Shown here: one piece after another, positions 35,401 through 48,300 of the stretch
Numbering within the stretch: the stretch's first letter is position 1
How the letters are laid out: the number at the start of each line of letters is the position of its first letter
NCBI GenBank assembly: GCA_001600175.1
Contig: BCJC01000007.1
Span: forward strand, 764,805 to 828,804
Origin: Erythrobasidium yunnanense
Taxonomy: Eukaryota; Basidiomycota; Cystobasidiomycetes; Erythrobasidiales; Erythrobasidiaceae
DNA: 64,000 nucleotides
Reading direction: 5' to 3'
Translations under genes and position numbers: made by a program
The notes under the pieces: generated by a model
The model's input: only the letters and a program-made list of their open reading frames with translations
Databases searched by the model: none
Told to the model about the DNA's origin: nothing

Positions 35401-37745
35401 TCTTTGATCACGATCCGTCGAAATGGTCGGAATGACAGGTAGCGAAGTCTCTTCTGCGCTACCACTTTTGATATGCATGCGAGGCGATGCTGCCCGGCCA
35501 GCCTGCTGTCGAGGAGTCGATGACGATACCTGCCTTTGCTGCGACGCAAGCCGGGGCGAAGAGCCCGGCTGCGGAAGTCTTGGCGAGGACTCTTGCTGTG
35601 GGAGTCTAGGCGATCCTCTCACAGCAGGAGAAAGGAAAGGTCGAGGAACAGGACCAGGTGGTATAGCACCGGCTCGTACCATGCGCTCAAATAGAGTTCG
35701 CATATATTGGTTATTGATCTCCCTTGGTCTGTTATCGTCTATATTTGGCAGATCTTCTGTAAGGTCCATCTCAAAGTAGAGCCGTCCGCGCGTCGGTCCC
35801 ATGGCTACCAAGAATAGGAAGCATCAGCTAGGTGTATAGACCTAGAAATGAGTATAAGACTTACGCTGGCAGAAATAAGGACTAAACGGATGGGTTGGGT
35901 TATAGATCAGTTTCTCTGGTCGCCCATGTAGCTGCAAGGCATTTAACACGACTTTACGCAAAACAAGGCGTTCGCACTTACTCTGAACGCGTCATATAGA
36001 GCCAAACACCAAGATAGTGTTTCATTACCCACATCACCAGGATAAGCTGCTTTCACTGCATTTCCTGGACCAACTGGTTCGCGGCCGGTACCAGCATGCA
36101 TGCAGAGCAAAGTGTTTTGGTGCTCCACCTTGCCTAGGTCTCTGTTCTCGCGCCTCATGGCTTCCATGAACACGCTCATCGGGCCTTTTCCGGATACTGT
36201 GCCAGGTGCGGCAGCGTACGCAGCAATTTCTTGTTCGTCGTAGAATAGCCGACCCTCCATCTTGAAGAGCTTGCTATGTGGCACAAGACCCTCGGACTCT
36301 GGCCATACTGCATATGCCGAATACACATCCCGGACGATTATGATCGGTCTTCGAGTGAGCTTGAGGGGGATGCCGGTGGCAGAAGAGGTAGAAGATGTGG
36401 ATGATGAGAAGTCGGATTGTCGAGCGTTGGGTGAAGCAGGATCTCCTGAAATACCACCTCCCGATAGGATGCCAAAGATCGCAAAAGTGGGCCCAACTGC
36501 CGGATCTTCAAGCTGGCGATTGTGCTGGTAAGACACAGGCGAGATATCGTTTTCCAAGCTCATACGCCCGCCTGTTGGCGCAGACTCTTTCGCTAAATCG
36601 TTCTTGCTGCTTGATCCGCTGAGCAGACCGAGGAAAGATTTCCGTTTCTCCTTCTTGCCTGAAACCGTAGAGGCAGCAGGCTGTGCTTGCGAAAGCTTCG
36701 GACTGGCAATAGACTCGGTCTTGCTGGGATCGTAGACGTTTGGATCCGTTAAGACTCCGTAAACTCGCTTCCATTCTGTATCTCCTGGTAATCTGATATC
36801 GAAGTAGCCTTCGGCTCTGCCAGGTTTCGCTCCTCCGTGCCGCATATAGAGAGCACTCTGGATAGGCCGCCCTTGCTGTTCTTCCCGAATACCGAGTCTG
36901 GCTGTCGTATGCATCAATTCAACCCGCGAGCGCTCCCATACTGCAAGGCGGATCGCATTCATCCATCGCCGGAGATCCTCTTCTGTTTCACAGCCAAAGA
37001 TGATAGAATTGCTGTAGATATAACTTAGCTTTCGAAGAAGGACCCTTGCACCACTTTCCACTCACTTTCCGGCGGTGTTGAGTACAAAGTTATAAGGAGT
37101 CGGCGAGTTGTGCCTCTGCGCCCGTTCTTCCCATTCTGGTTTAGACGAAGCCAAAGCTACGAAGCCTTCTGTAACATTCATGCTACTTGGGTGAATCGTC
37201 GTTCCCTGCGCTTGCGCCTGCTTGAGTCCTTCATCCGGCCATAGACACAGTATACAATCTTCCAAACGCATGAAATACTTGACGAAGGCTGCTGGCTCGC
37301 TTGCTGCTGCCGCTGCAGCCGTGTGTCCAGGCCCGCTCTGCTTTGTCGAGGAGCTAGGACCATTGTCCAGCCGCCAGATATACCCTGCTCTGTACACTTT
37401 GTGAGAGTTCAGAAGCTCTGCAATAGCTGGAAGCGAGTGTAGAGCTGTCGTGGGTGAATGCGACTGGGCCTGACGTAGATTTGACGAGGACGATGGATTC
37501 GGGGAATGGGATGAGGAATGGGCATTAGAGCTAGAATGTACAGATCTACTGTTACGCCTGCGTGGATCTTCTGGAATAGGCGGTCGACCATCGTTTGGAT
37601 TGCTTCGAGCTGGCCCGGGATACGATTTGCTGCTGTTTCCAGCTGTATAGCGGTGTCCGGCGCCAAATTCGTCGACACTACTGCCATTGCTACTTGCTTC
37701 TTTGGCCTTGCTCCCGCCAGAAAACGAAGCTGCGATTTTATGCAT
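32412..37745 (-). CDS. Large PH-domain protein, Caf120/Skg3-like
   Basis: A protein of roughly 1,600 residues. After a Ser/Pro-rich leader comes a PH domain interrupted by a low-complexity insert: YRAGYIWRLDN, FVKYFMRLEDCILCLWPDE, then YIYSNSIIFGCETEEDLRRWMNAIRLAVWERSR. A second conserved block follows (GYFDIRLPGDTEWKRVYGVL, PLKLTRRPIIIVRDVYSAYAVWPES). The remainder is disordered and rich in Ser, Pro and Gln, ending in repeats of Met/Pro/Gln/Gly. This layout resembles yeast Caf120 and Skg3, linked to the Ccr4-Not complex and to the bud neck. The start at 37745 is preferred to another in-frame ATG at 37778. Introns lie near 37030-37070, 35830-35990 and 32690-32750. The C-terminal two thirds carry no domain I recognise. 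Confidence 0.75.
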
Positions 37746-37892
37746 GTTTCGGTGAGCTGGGATTAGGGGTAAGTACAAGGATAGCTTGTAGCCAATTGAC
37801 CAATTTCAAGACTCGAGTATTAACAGAAGATCAAGACTTGTTATAGATTGTTAACCGTTCCTTAGAACAGCTTCACCGCCTTGAGCTTCGCC

Positions 37893-39025
37893 ATGTCCGG
37901 TCCACGAGGTGCTCAGCTCTTACAACGCTGGTTCCCGCGTACATCTACGCCTTTTATCGCAAATGGCCCTATGCTCGGTCATGTCAACGCAGAACTCGCT
38001 GCTGCGGTCGTCAAAGCTGGCGGATTGGGTGAATTCTGACACTTCCTACGAGTTACCCGAATGCCGGTTCACCTGTTTTCTATGCAAGAACAGGTTTCAT
38101 CGCTGGCGGGAAAGACTTTGGAGACCCCAAGAACCTAGCGCCTCTGTCTAAAGAGCTGGCAGAATGCCGCCGTTTGCTGAATCTCGCGAAGACCGATCCC
38201 CTACCTGTCGGTGTCGGCTTCCTGACATTCGACGTCTCTGCTCCTCTCTTAGCCAAGAGTATATCTCCTCTACTTGAGGAACATAAGCCGGCAGCTATCT
38301 GGCTCTTCGCACCCTCCGATCCCTCCCCTCACACTACGCTTCTTGCCGAACTCAAGCAGCAGCATCCAGATATCAAGCTGATAGTACAGGTTGGCAGTGT
38401 CAAGGCTGCGCGAGAAGCCGCGAATGATGGAGCTTCAGTCATTGTTGCGCAAGGCATCGATGCAGGCGGACATCAATGGTCGAAAGGCGCTGGTATCGTC
38501 TCTCTGGTCCCGGAGATACGAGACATGCTTGAGAGCGAGTTTCCAGATCGCTCGATAACACTGCTGGCCGCCGGAGGCATCGTGGATGGGCGAGGCATCG
38601 CTGCAGCTTTGAGTTTGGGAGCAGATGGAGTGGTGATGGGGACCCGCTTTGTCGTCTCAGAGGAAGCTCCGGTCAAAGAGAACATCAAACAGCTCTACCT
38701 CGAGACCGCAGATGGCGGAGCGACTACGATCAAGAGCACATTGCATGATGATGTTAGGGGAACTTCTTTCTGGCCTATAAGCTACGATGGTAGAGCGATC
38801 GTAGGAAGTAGCTATAATGATCTTCAAGATGGCATGTCAATGGAAGATGCCCAGAAAATTTACAAAGACGCGGTCGCGAAAGGCGATACTCTATCGCGAG
38901 CTATCGTCTGGTCAGGAACTGGTGTAGGGCTCATCAAAGACATCAAGTCAGTGGAGGACATCATCAAGGAAGCTCAGAGTCTGGCGCACTCGACACTACA
39001 GCAAGCGGCTTCTTGGGTTCGGTAG
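37893..39025 (+). CDS. Nitronate monooxygenase
   Basis: FMN-dependent TIM-barrel enzyme that oxidises alkyl nitronates (formerly 2-nitropropane dioxygenase). Two exons (37893-38028 and 38094-39025) give 355 aa, the normal length. Visible features are the N-terminal PFIANGPMLGHVNAELAAAVVKAGGLGFIAGG segment (interrupted by the intron), VGVGFLTFD, LIVQVGSVKAAREAANDG and VAQGIDAGGHQ. The AAGGIVDGRGIAAALSLGADGVVMGTRF stretch binds the FMN phosphate. The His of GIDAGGH corresponds to the catalytic-base position in class I enzymes. The first Met is at 37893, 147 bp from the divergent PH-protein start. A role in detoxifying propionate 3-nitronate or similar compounds is possible but not shown. Confidence 0.93.
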
Positions 39026-39197
39026 ATCGCACTCACTTGCGCATGGACGCATTCATGTCTTTTTTTCTGTCAACTACGTAGCTGTTGAGACTTTCAGCGA
39101 ATAACATAAGGTCGTAACTTCATCTTTGAAAGGGCGGTCCATCGTCATTGCAGCTTTGCCCAAACCAACCCGTTTCAACGCAAAGAAACACAACAAA

Positions 39198-40642
39198 ATG
39201 GCATCGAAAACAGCTACCACCACCGAAGTGACAGCGCTTGCGCCTGCAGTAGTCGTACGTAGGAATCTTGCACATATGTTTGGCGGGCCCTTTAGCTAAT
39301 GCTCAAGATTATCTGCGCTTTCAGGACAAGTACAAGGACGCAGGCAAGCTCGTTGGAAAGGCTATTGAAGCTGTCGTTGCTCTCTGCGTCGATGGCGCAC
39401 TCATCGTGGATCTCGTCAAGGCCGGGGACGCCAAAATTTCAGAAGAAGCAGACAAGGTCTACAACAGCAAGAAAGGTGCTGAGAAAGTTGGCAAAGGTCT
39501 TGCGTACCCTACAACTATTAGCGTAAACGGCGTCGTCAGCAACTTCTCCCCTCTTCCCAGCGACAAAGACCAGGCTACGCTCGCATTGAAAGACGGTGAT
39601 CTCGTCAAGATCCAGATTGGAGCGCACATTGATGGATATGCAACTATTGCTGGAGAATCTCTCATCGTTGGAAAAGACGCTAGCTTCTCGGACGTCAAGG
39701 CAGACCTCGTTCAGGCAGCCTACCAGGCTTCAGAGATCGCTCTGCGCTCGGTTAAGCCTGGCAGCAAGAACTGGGAAGTCACCCAGGGTATTGCAAAGAT
39801 TCTGGATGAATACAAGGAGAAGACAAAAGTCAAGGGTGTCGAGGCACCTTTGAACAATGCAACCAGCTTTGGATGGAGACTCCAGAAGGACGATATCCAG
39901 TCCAAGAAGACAATCACCCCATTCCCTACGCCTGAACAGAGACGCGACTCTGACAACACCCACACGCTCGAAGAAGGCGAGGTCTACTCCCTGACAGTCG
40001 CTGTAACGAATGCGACCGAGAGCAAGGTGGATCTTCGATTCGGCAGCGCATTAATGCATGTAGCTGACATGACAATCTCGCAGGCGAAAGAGTCCACGCA
40101 GCATGCTACAACAATCTACTGCCGCTTGCCAACATCCTACCAGCTGAAGATGAAGGCTTCGAGAGAAGTCTACTCTGAGATTGTGAAGAAGGCCGGCGCT
40201 TTCCCCTTCCCTCTCAGGATACTGGAGAACGAGACTCGAGCCAAGCTTGCGTAAGATGAGCTCGCTCGTGCCTTTCGTATGACTAGGCTGATGCTTGATC
40301 TCAATATAGCGTCCGCGAGTGTGTTCAGCATTCTTTGATCAAGCCTTTCGATGTGCAAGTTCTGCCAAATGATAGCGACATCGCAGCTGCCTTCACTGTG
40401 ACATGTACGTTCTCTTGACCTGCGATCGCATTCCAAAGACTGACATTTGTATCTCAATAGTCGCGGTCACGAAGACAGGTGCAGCCAGACTTTCGCTACC
40501 ACCTACGTGGTACAGCGCCGAAAAGGTTAAATCGAGCGTTGAAATCGCGAACGAGGAGACAAAAGCGCTCTTGACGAAATCGCTCAAGCCCACAAAGAAG
40601 AAGGCTGAGAAGAAGAAGGATGGTGCCGAGGAGAAGGCATAG
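39198..40642 (+). CDS. Ebp1/PA2G4-type proliferation-associated protein
   Basis: Member of the methionine-aminopeptidase fold family that has lost peptidase activity (human PA2G4/Ebp1), associated with ribosomes and with growth control. Four exons (39198-39254, 39325-40250, 40310-40404, 40461-40642) give 419 aa. Recognisable parts are AGKLVGKAIEAVVALC, a KVGKGLAYPTTISVNGVVSNFSPL segment, KDGDLVKIQIGAHIDGYATIAGES, PLRILENETRAKLAVRECVQHSLIKPFDVQV and FAVTKTGAARLS. The C-terminus is a Lys-rich tail (SLKPTKKKAEKKKDGAEEKA), the RNA- and ribosome-binding region in homologues. Metal-ligand residues of true aminopeptidases are not preserved in the segments I can compare, as expected for the family. 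Confidence 0.92.
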
Positions 40643-40941
40643 ATTGCGGGCTAGCCTGAGACGCAGGGCTTCAATTACTATTTTCGCATTTCCTCGGGCG
40701 CAGAAAGCGCTTGTGAGAACTAAAAAGTGTAGTCAGCTTAGCGGCTGTCGCGTGTACACGCAATCTTGTCAGCTTGGACTATCTGTTGAAGCCAACTGAG
40801 AGCAGGCAATGCAAACAGGCAAAGGTGGAAATAGAGAGAACGATAGCCACGACCTGCGCTTGTTTCTGCATTGCCCAGTCTGACTATGTGCAGACCTCAC
40901 ACCACTATCGCCGTGCCAATCCGAGGACATCGACATTGTGA

Positions 40942-43900
40942 CTACTTCTTTCCTTTGGTCTGCTTCTTCGTGACGATCTTGAAGTTTGGCTCGACAGGCT
41001 TGTTAGGCACAAACTTGATAGCATCCGTAAAGCTGACAGGTTTCTGAGCTGGCACAACTGGCGCAGCGGGTACAACCTTGCCAGCTTTGATAGCCTTTGC
41101 ATCTGCTTGACGTTTGTCGGCAAAGGCATCTGCAAAGTGCCTGCCGTCGAGTGTGCGAGATGAAGCATAGACACTGTCGCTAATGAGCTCTCTTGTTGAC
41201 TTGTCGATCGGAAGAGGAAAAGATAGGAGCATGTGGATGAAATCGTCAACTGGCACAGTGGAAGACAGATGTTAGTTGTGGAGCTGACTACATAGTAATC
41301 AAAGACCCACTTGGAATCTCGAGGCCTTTCAGAGCTTCTTTGCACCACTTGATCAGATCAGGTGATGCTGGTATGCTTGCATCCTCCGCTTTTGTGACAA
41401 GTGTAGCTGAGCGGCCATTTGGCACGCTTTTGAGGCTGCTTGGAACAGAAGAAGCAGAGGTCGTGGATACAGCAGGGCGCACGGCAGAAGTTGCGGCAGC
41501 AGAGACTGAGATCGGCTTCGCAGGTAAAGCCGCGGTGGGAGCGCGCACAGGTGCAGCCGGTACGCTTGCAGCCGGTTTAGTGCCAACGGTGGTCCATACA
41601 CCTCCTGATGATGCAGCAGGAGATGGACCGTTTTTAGCACCGCTGATCGAGCCAGCGTAACCTTTACCAGGCAGCACAGGATTCGAGGCTGCTGCTGCTG
41701 CCTTCTTCTTTCTCAACTCCTCCTCTTCTAGTATCTCCTTCATAGTCTTCTTCTTTGACTGTGCAACGGTAGCAGGAGCCGCCGGCTGTGAGTTGGCCGT
41801 CGCCCAGGGACTGCTGGTGGGCGCGCTGGCGGCAGGTGAAGCGACAGCAGCTCCAGTGCCCCATGTAGACTTGGATGGAAGGCTCTCAGCCTGTTCTCTG
41901 GCTGTCTTTTCGGCCAAAGCAGCTTCTTCAGCTGCAAGCTGAGCTGCCAATGCACGCTTTTCTGCTGCTTTGCGAGCAATAGCTTGCTGCGCCTCTTTTG
42001 CCTGTATCTCCTTCAGCGAGAGCGTCGCCTTGGGTGATACTGCAGCAGCATTCGTGGCCGTACTATCTGGTTTGACCCAGGGCGCAGTCTTGGCAGCAGC
42101 AGGAGCGGAAGCAGCAGTGTCAGATGCTGATGAGATAGGGAAAGGATATTCGGAAGTTTGAGCAGTTGGGCCTTGTCCAGCAGCCTTCTGCTTGTCGAAA
42201 GCTTCTTGAGCAGAGACTTGTACCTTGCCGGCAGCAGCGCTTGACCGAGCTGCTTGCGCCTTATCGTCTGAAGCTCCAGTCGAAGATGACTGAGTTACAG
42301 CTGCCCGACGGAGAGCATCCGCTTGCCCAGTAGAGATAGACTTCGCTGGCTGGGACGATGCGATCTGCGAGGTTGTGCTCGCAGTGACTTTTGCCGATGG
42401 TCCAGCAACGTGTACGTCTTTTGTGCTATCTGACGATGTCTTGCCAGTTGCCTTGGAAGCCGACGGTGTCTCTGCTGTCTCTCTCTCGTCGGCAACAGGC
42501 AACGCCGAAGTAAGAGGCTCATCAAGCTTAGCACTCGATCTCTCAGATTTGGAGATTTCGTGCACAGGCTGTGGTGGTCCAGGCGCTTTGACAATTGGAC
42601 TTGCCGTGTTTGCAGCGACGGAAGCAGAAGCTTGGCTTCGACCGATAGGGGCGATGGGCGCTATCTCTTGAGACGTTGAGGTCGGCAAGAAGTCGACGAT
42701 AGCCTGCTGCGAGGTGCTCCTGCTGATAGCTGGTGATTGAGGTAACGTGTCGGCCCAGGGATCTAGTGGGGCAGAAGCGCTCGCAAGCTGTGGTTGAGGG
42801 GCATGAATGTGTGAATAGTTGGGTGGAGGTATCGCACTCGGCGCAAATACATCGGGATAGCTTCCCAAATTACCTGAAAAAGACGCATGCCTGCTCGAGC
42901 TCTGCGATATAGACTGAGGAATAGCGGAGGAAGGGTGAGAGTGACCTTGCGACCACAACGAAGGACTGGCGACTCTGTTGGCGACGGGAGAGATCGAGAC
43001 GGGGTGTCCGATGCCAAACATGCCTGGAGGGCCGTACATTTTGGGCGCAGGATTGGATAGGAAAGGTTTGCTGGCATCTCCTATCCGAATGACTAAGGCT
43101 CCCAGAGTCTCGAAATCTGTTGCTTCGATCCGACGCACGAGAAGCGTCTCGTTGAAGAAGCCTTGCAAGTACCAGTCTTGCATCTGAACAGCGGAGAAGG
43201 GACCCTGAATGTTGCCAGAAGGATCTTTATACTGCCAGAAAATAGATTCGGGGTTAAGCGGGCGTGGGACAGGAGAAGGAGCTATTGCTGAATAGGGTTG
43301 GTATTGCTGCTGTTGCTGTGACTGATGCTGTAGGAAGCCTTGCTGCTGAAGCTGAGCCATGGAGAGGTCTTGAACGGGAGAACGCCTTGCCAGTATGTCT
43401 AACCCTTCGCTTGCCTGTAACCTCGTCGGTGTCATTGTCTCCGAAGGTCGCCGCGTAGGACCGTTGCCTAAAAGCGCTTCCTTGTTCAGAGACAAGCGCG
43501 ATAGGGTACTTGTTACAGCACCAGCGGATGCGTTAGGAGCTAACGCAACAGCATGCGCAATGGGGTGCGGCTCAGAGGGGAAGGAAGGTCCTCCAGAACC
43601 TCTGGACCCCGAGCTCAAAGCTGGGCTGAGCAGATCATCGGTCCATAGGGGATTCTTGGAAGGTGTGCCTCTGAGGGCTGCGTTCCGTTGCGATCCAAAG
43701 CCCGCAGTTCCCGGAAGACTGCTTGCAGGCTGCTGTACAGTCTGGTCTTGCGGAGTAGCTGCAGACATACCGTCCAGAGCATCTTGCAATAGCTTAGGCC
43801 TTTCGGCTTTGATTTTGTCCTCTGCTGGAGGTACCCATCCGGAGCTTTGCGAGTCTGGCGCCCTGATAGGGTCTTCGAGCTCGTTTTCGCGAGAAGAAGT

Positions 43901-44885
43901 GCCAGATGTCGAGCCAGACTGGCTTTCATCTTCAGTCTGAAGGTGTCGCCAGCGGTTCGACGTCCATGCAGGACCACCTGCTTGCGGGCCTTTCTCCTTC
44001 TCGTCCTTAGCAGGGACAGCACCATGATTGACTGTCCGGTTTTGACCTCGGCCTGGCGGAGCCCGCTCGAAGTCTGGATCCTCCTCATCTCTAATCGAAG
44101 CTTGACCGCGCTGTCCTCCACTCCCTACGCCTGACAGAACGCCGCCTTGTATGCCTACCTGACCGTAACGCTCCCCTCGCCGTGCAGAGGCGGAATGAGG
44201 ATTCGTGTATGCGGTCGGTGACACGCGCTCGCCTGTAGGTAATCGTCCTAATGCACCTGTCCCGCTGGAGTGCTCGCCAGAGGTGACGCGGCGTCCATGT
44301 CCAGCTTGATAGTATCGCTGCGGAGGAGCCGTCTCATCGCTAGTGGTGTACTTGTCAGGTGCCTACAAGTAGAGTATCAGTACTTTCTTGAGAATGCGAC
44401 GCAGCATGTCGTAGGATTGCTCAAGGCAAAGAGGTGAAATTCTGCCTTACCTCCATGGAAGAGAAAATATGGGCGAGAGAGACCTCCAGGGACCTATCCT
44501 TCGACCAGAGGCCTAGCAAACGAGGCTTCGTGTAGAGCTTCTTGTATCTGGCAGGCGAAGGGGATTTTGCTAGGCGGACCGCATCTCTACCGCTGTCAAA
44601 CGACGAAGACGGGGTTGAAAGCGAGTTTGTGCTACCTGACGGCGAAGAAGGCGTATTCTCTGCCATCTTGTCGCTTTCTTTGCTGTCCTGACGGGCTCGC
44701 GAGCTCTCTCTTTCTCGTTCGTCCCGCTCCTTTGATGTGGGTTTGCCTAACATCGCAAACACGTCGCCAGCTGTATTGGCTGAATGCTGACGAGCATGAG
44801 CAGGTCGCGATGTCGAGCTGCCGCCGCCGTTGCTTGCTCCTGGTCGTCGAGGGTTCCTTGCTGCTGAGGAATATGAAGAGGCCAT
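40942..44885 (-). CDS. GYF-domain protein (Smy2/GIGYF-like)
   Basis: A protein of about 1,300 residues. The N-terminal part is Ser/Arg-rich and contains YTKPRLLGLW (near 44510-44540), which matches the eIF4E-binding consensus Y-x4-L-hydrophobic. The central GYF domain reads IFWQYKDPSGNIQGPFSAVQMQDWYLQGFFNETLLVRR, with the GPF-x4-M-x2-W-x3-GYF-like core that binds proline-rich peptides. The C-terminal half is Ala/Ser-rich, with a charged helix (KEIQAKEAQQAIARKAAEKR and on) and a conserved end (LIKWCKEALKGLEIP, spliced to DDFIHMLLSFPLP). Smy2/Syh1 in yeast and GIGYF in animals act in translation control and mRNA turnover. The last intron has a GTGGGT donor near 41309. The gene is divergent from the PH-protein cluster and begins at 44885. 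Confidence 0.85.
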
Positions 44886-45375
44886 TTTTTGCGATTACGG
44901 CGAAGTCCTTGGGATGTGAGGTATAGGTTGATAGCTGCAATGTTACGGCGTGAGTTACGTTCAAGAACAGCGTAATCTCCAGTCAAATCGCGTACTTTCT
45001 GCTTATCGAAGTGGTGTAAGTGAGAAGAAGAAAAAATTGGCTGCATCGCAGTATCACGCTGACCGGCACTCGTTGTCATTGCCGCATTCTACTCTCTAAG
45101 CCATTGCGAAACTAGTCTACATTGGAAGGAAGATACTGCTTAACCTGATTTTTGCGAAGGGGAATGGAATGACTGCTATCGGATGATTTGTGAAGGAACA
45201 AGAACGGAGGTATGGTTGTGACAACAAGCAGAAGATTAGTGAAAGTAATAATGCAGGGAGGTGTGCGAAGGTGCCGACAAGACGTGAACATCGTAAGTTA
45301 CTTAAGCCGACATGGCTCTGTAGAGACGTTTCGTCAGGATGCTACCTATCTACTACTAACGTATGCTCATGTAGC

Positions 45376-48300
45376 TTACTTGTATAGGGCGCTTTCGCGG
45401 AAATCCCAATTTTTATCGAGTGTAAGGAATTTGTGACAAAGTAGCCGCGATGCTACAGGCCGCTTCTCCGGGTCACTGAAGACAGCATGATCAGCCCCAT
45501 TGTCTTTGTATCGCATGCGGATGATAAAGCGCACCCGTGAAAGCACTCTTTGAGGAAGTGGCTCGCCTGATTGGACAGAACGACATCTTTCGGTACGGGA
45601 GGAGCAAGACGTTCCGCTCCAAGCTGTATAAAAAGTCGGCCTTAGCTTAGGTCCGTGTGTATTGATGCGCGGAAGCTCACCTTGAACATGGCCTGGATGG
45701 CTTCTTCGGAATCCCAAGGCCGACGACCAGCAAACATTTCTAGCAGGACACAACCAAGCCTGCAGAACATAAAGTCAGTCGCAAAATCATCTGTCGTAAG
45801 ATAACGAGGCAGCTTACGACCAGATATCGATCTTTGCAGAGTATCCTTTCCGCTGGTTGTGGACCACTTCAGGCGCCATCCAGAAGATCGAACCTTGCAT
45901 CGACATGTTGGTCATGTTGTCGTAGATGTTGCCACTACCTCCAACGCCTCGCTTGGAAATGCCAAAATCGCTGATTTTGACTGTGCCATCCATTTTGACG
46001 AGAATATTATCTGCTTTAAGATCCCGATGTAGGATGCCTCTGGCGTGAAGATATTCGAGTCCTTCAAGGATTTGAGTGGTGAAGAATTGGACGACAGTCT
46101 CCTCGAACCGCCCGTGTTTCCGTAGACAACGGCCTACGCTGCCACCGGGAACGTATTCGAGCAGAATACTGAGATGACGTGGAGTTTCCTCGAAACCTAG
46201 ATATGATACGATCTTTTCGTGTTCTAGATCTTTCAGAAGTTCCATCTCTGACTTGAGAGCCTCAACTACGCCAAGCTGTCGATTGTCTTCCTTGTCGGAT
46301 TGGGTTCGAGGCATTTCTACCTGCTTGACGGCAATCATTTCCCCGTTTGTGACGTTGAAGCCGAGGTATACATGGCCATAGGTACCTTTACCAATCAGTT
46401 CACCCTTGACCCATTTGATGGGAGCGACTGGAAAGCAAGCAGAAGTGTATCAGCAGAGCGCAGGTGTCTAGATTACAGTCGACCTACGATCTCCACGATC
46501 TGCAGGTGATTCCTTGGCCGAAGCGAGTGCGTCTGCCTCAGCAGAAGTGACTTCTTGAATCCTGCGACCCCAGACTTTGGTACTTTTGCGGCGAGCAAGC
46601 TTCTCAGCGATCTTCTCCTTATCTGCTTTCTCTACGGTTCCTGCATTGGCAGAGGCAGCTTTGGCAGCTGTCTTTTCTTTCTTCAGCCGGCTTTCGCGGT
46701 CCGCTGCAACCATGCGCATAGACTTTCGGTTTTGATTGAAGCGGCGCCCGGCCTCAGGCTGTACATGAGGAGGCAGCGCCGCCTGATGACTTGTAGCTGG
46801 AGCTGGAGCTGGCGCGGTCGCACCGGCACCGGTAGCTTCTGCACCTTTACCGGAGCCAGCAATGAGGAAGCCAGTCTGTTCACTTGATGGCGACGATATT
46901 GCTGAATTAGGGCCTGATATGCCGGCATCAATGATTGGCTTGTCGAGATCGTGTCCAGGGAAGAACTCTTCGAGATTTTCATAGACCTGTTCGACAGGCG
47001 GTCTGTATGCCCAAGCGTCGTTCTTGAAGGACGTACGTCGCGCAAGGGTTGGTGAAGCCTTGCCTTCACTGGTACTGGCGGCGCCGGTATGTAAGTGTTT
47101 GCGAGCAGCGCTAGAGCCTTCTTCCCAGGGTGATGACGGGTTGTTGCTGCTGTGTTGACGATTGCGCTGCTTTGCAGACTTGGGAGAGACTGTCCGCTTC
47201 GATGCAGTAGCGGAGCTTATAACGTCCTGCACAGCAGGCTGTTTCGACGCTGAGGAGGTTGAGTGCGCTTTGGCAGCAATATCAGTCTGCACTCTGAGCG
47301 ACGGCCTATCCTGTCGACTAGCTGAGCTGACGGAGTCTTGCGAATCTCTGCGGGCGAGGGAGGTAATCGTACCCAGAGTTTGGCCTGGAGTCTGAGCCGG
47401 TGGGGCAGCTGGTTTTGTAGGCTCCATCTGCACGGCCCAGGTCATGACTTCGTCGTCGTCATCTTCCTCCGGATTGTAAGTGAAGGCAGGAACGGGTAGC
47501 TCCACTTTAGGCGAAGCTTTTGGCTCAGCAGAAGACGATGCAATGCCGGCTGCTGCCAATTTGACCTGTGTATCTTTGCCGAGAGTACTGCTCTCGTCAT
47601 CGTCTTTCTCGTGTACGTCCAAGGTCGTTCCTCTTTTACGGGTGTTGCCCAATGTGCTCGTATGGTCGCTGTTCCCATCCGCTCCGCCGACGCCAGCGAA
47701 AAGGTTACTCCACTCCTTCGCTTTCAGTGTATTGCTTTCTTCCTCCAACTCCAACACGTACGGCTTGCTACCGATGAGCGGACTGGACTTGCTGTCAGTA
47801 GCTGCATCGATTGCCTCATGCAGGATCTCAACGCCTTCATATACATCGTCCGGCAACGGGCCAGGTGCCAAGGGCTCGCGAGGGGCAACTTTATGCTTAT
47901 CGAGCGATCCAGGAGCTTGCAACTTGGCAGACGGACCTCGGTCAGAGACGGGTGTCTGCAGCTCGTTTGTACTACTGGATGAATAGCTGCGCGGTCTATT
48001 TGCGGTGCCGGCTTTCTCGCTGAGTTGACCGCCGGATGAGCTCGAAGGTCGACTTGAAGGTGAAGACGGTTGTTGCTGATCTGAGGAAGACGCGGAGGAG
48101 CGACTAGACTGGATGAAAGGATCATGCTGTCTTTGGGCTGGCTTGGGCGATGCGTGAGGCCGTTGTGTCTCGTGCCTATTAGATGAAGAAGAGCTTGAAG
48201 AGCTGCGATCCTGCCCTGACAGACGTGGACTATGATATTGAGGTACCTGTTCAGGGTAGGTCGCGGGCGGAGAGGTCGTGAACGGAGCATCTTCAGCAAT

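Noticed and set aside
41340-44134. Plus-strand frames antisense to the GYF gene
   Set aside because: They mirror Ala/Ser/Gln-rich codons of the GYF protein and have no own features.
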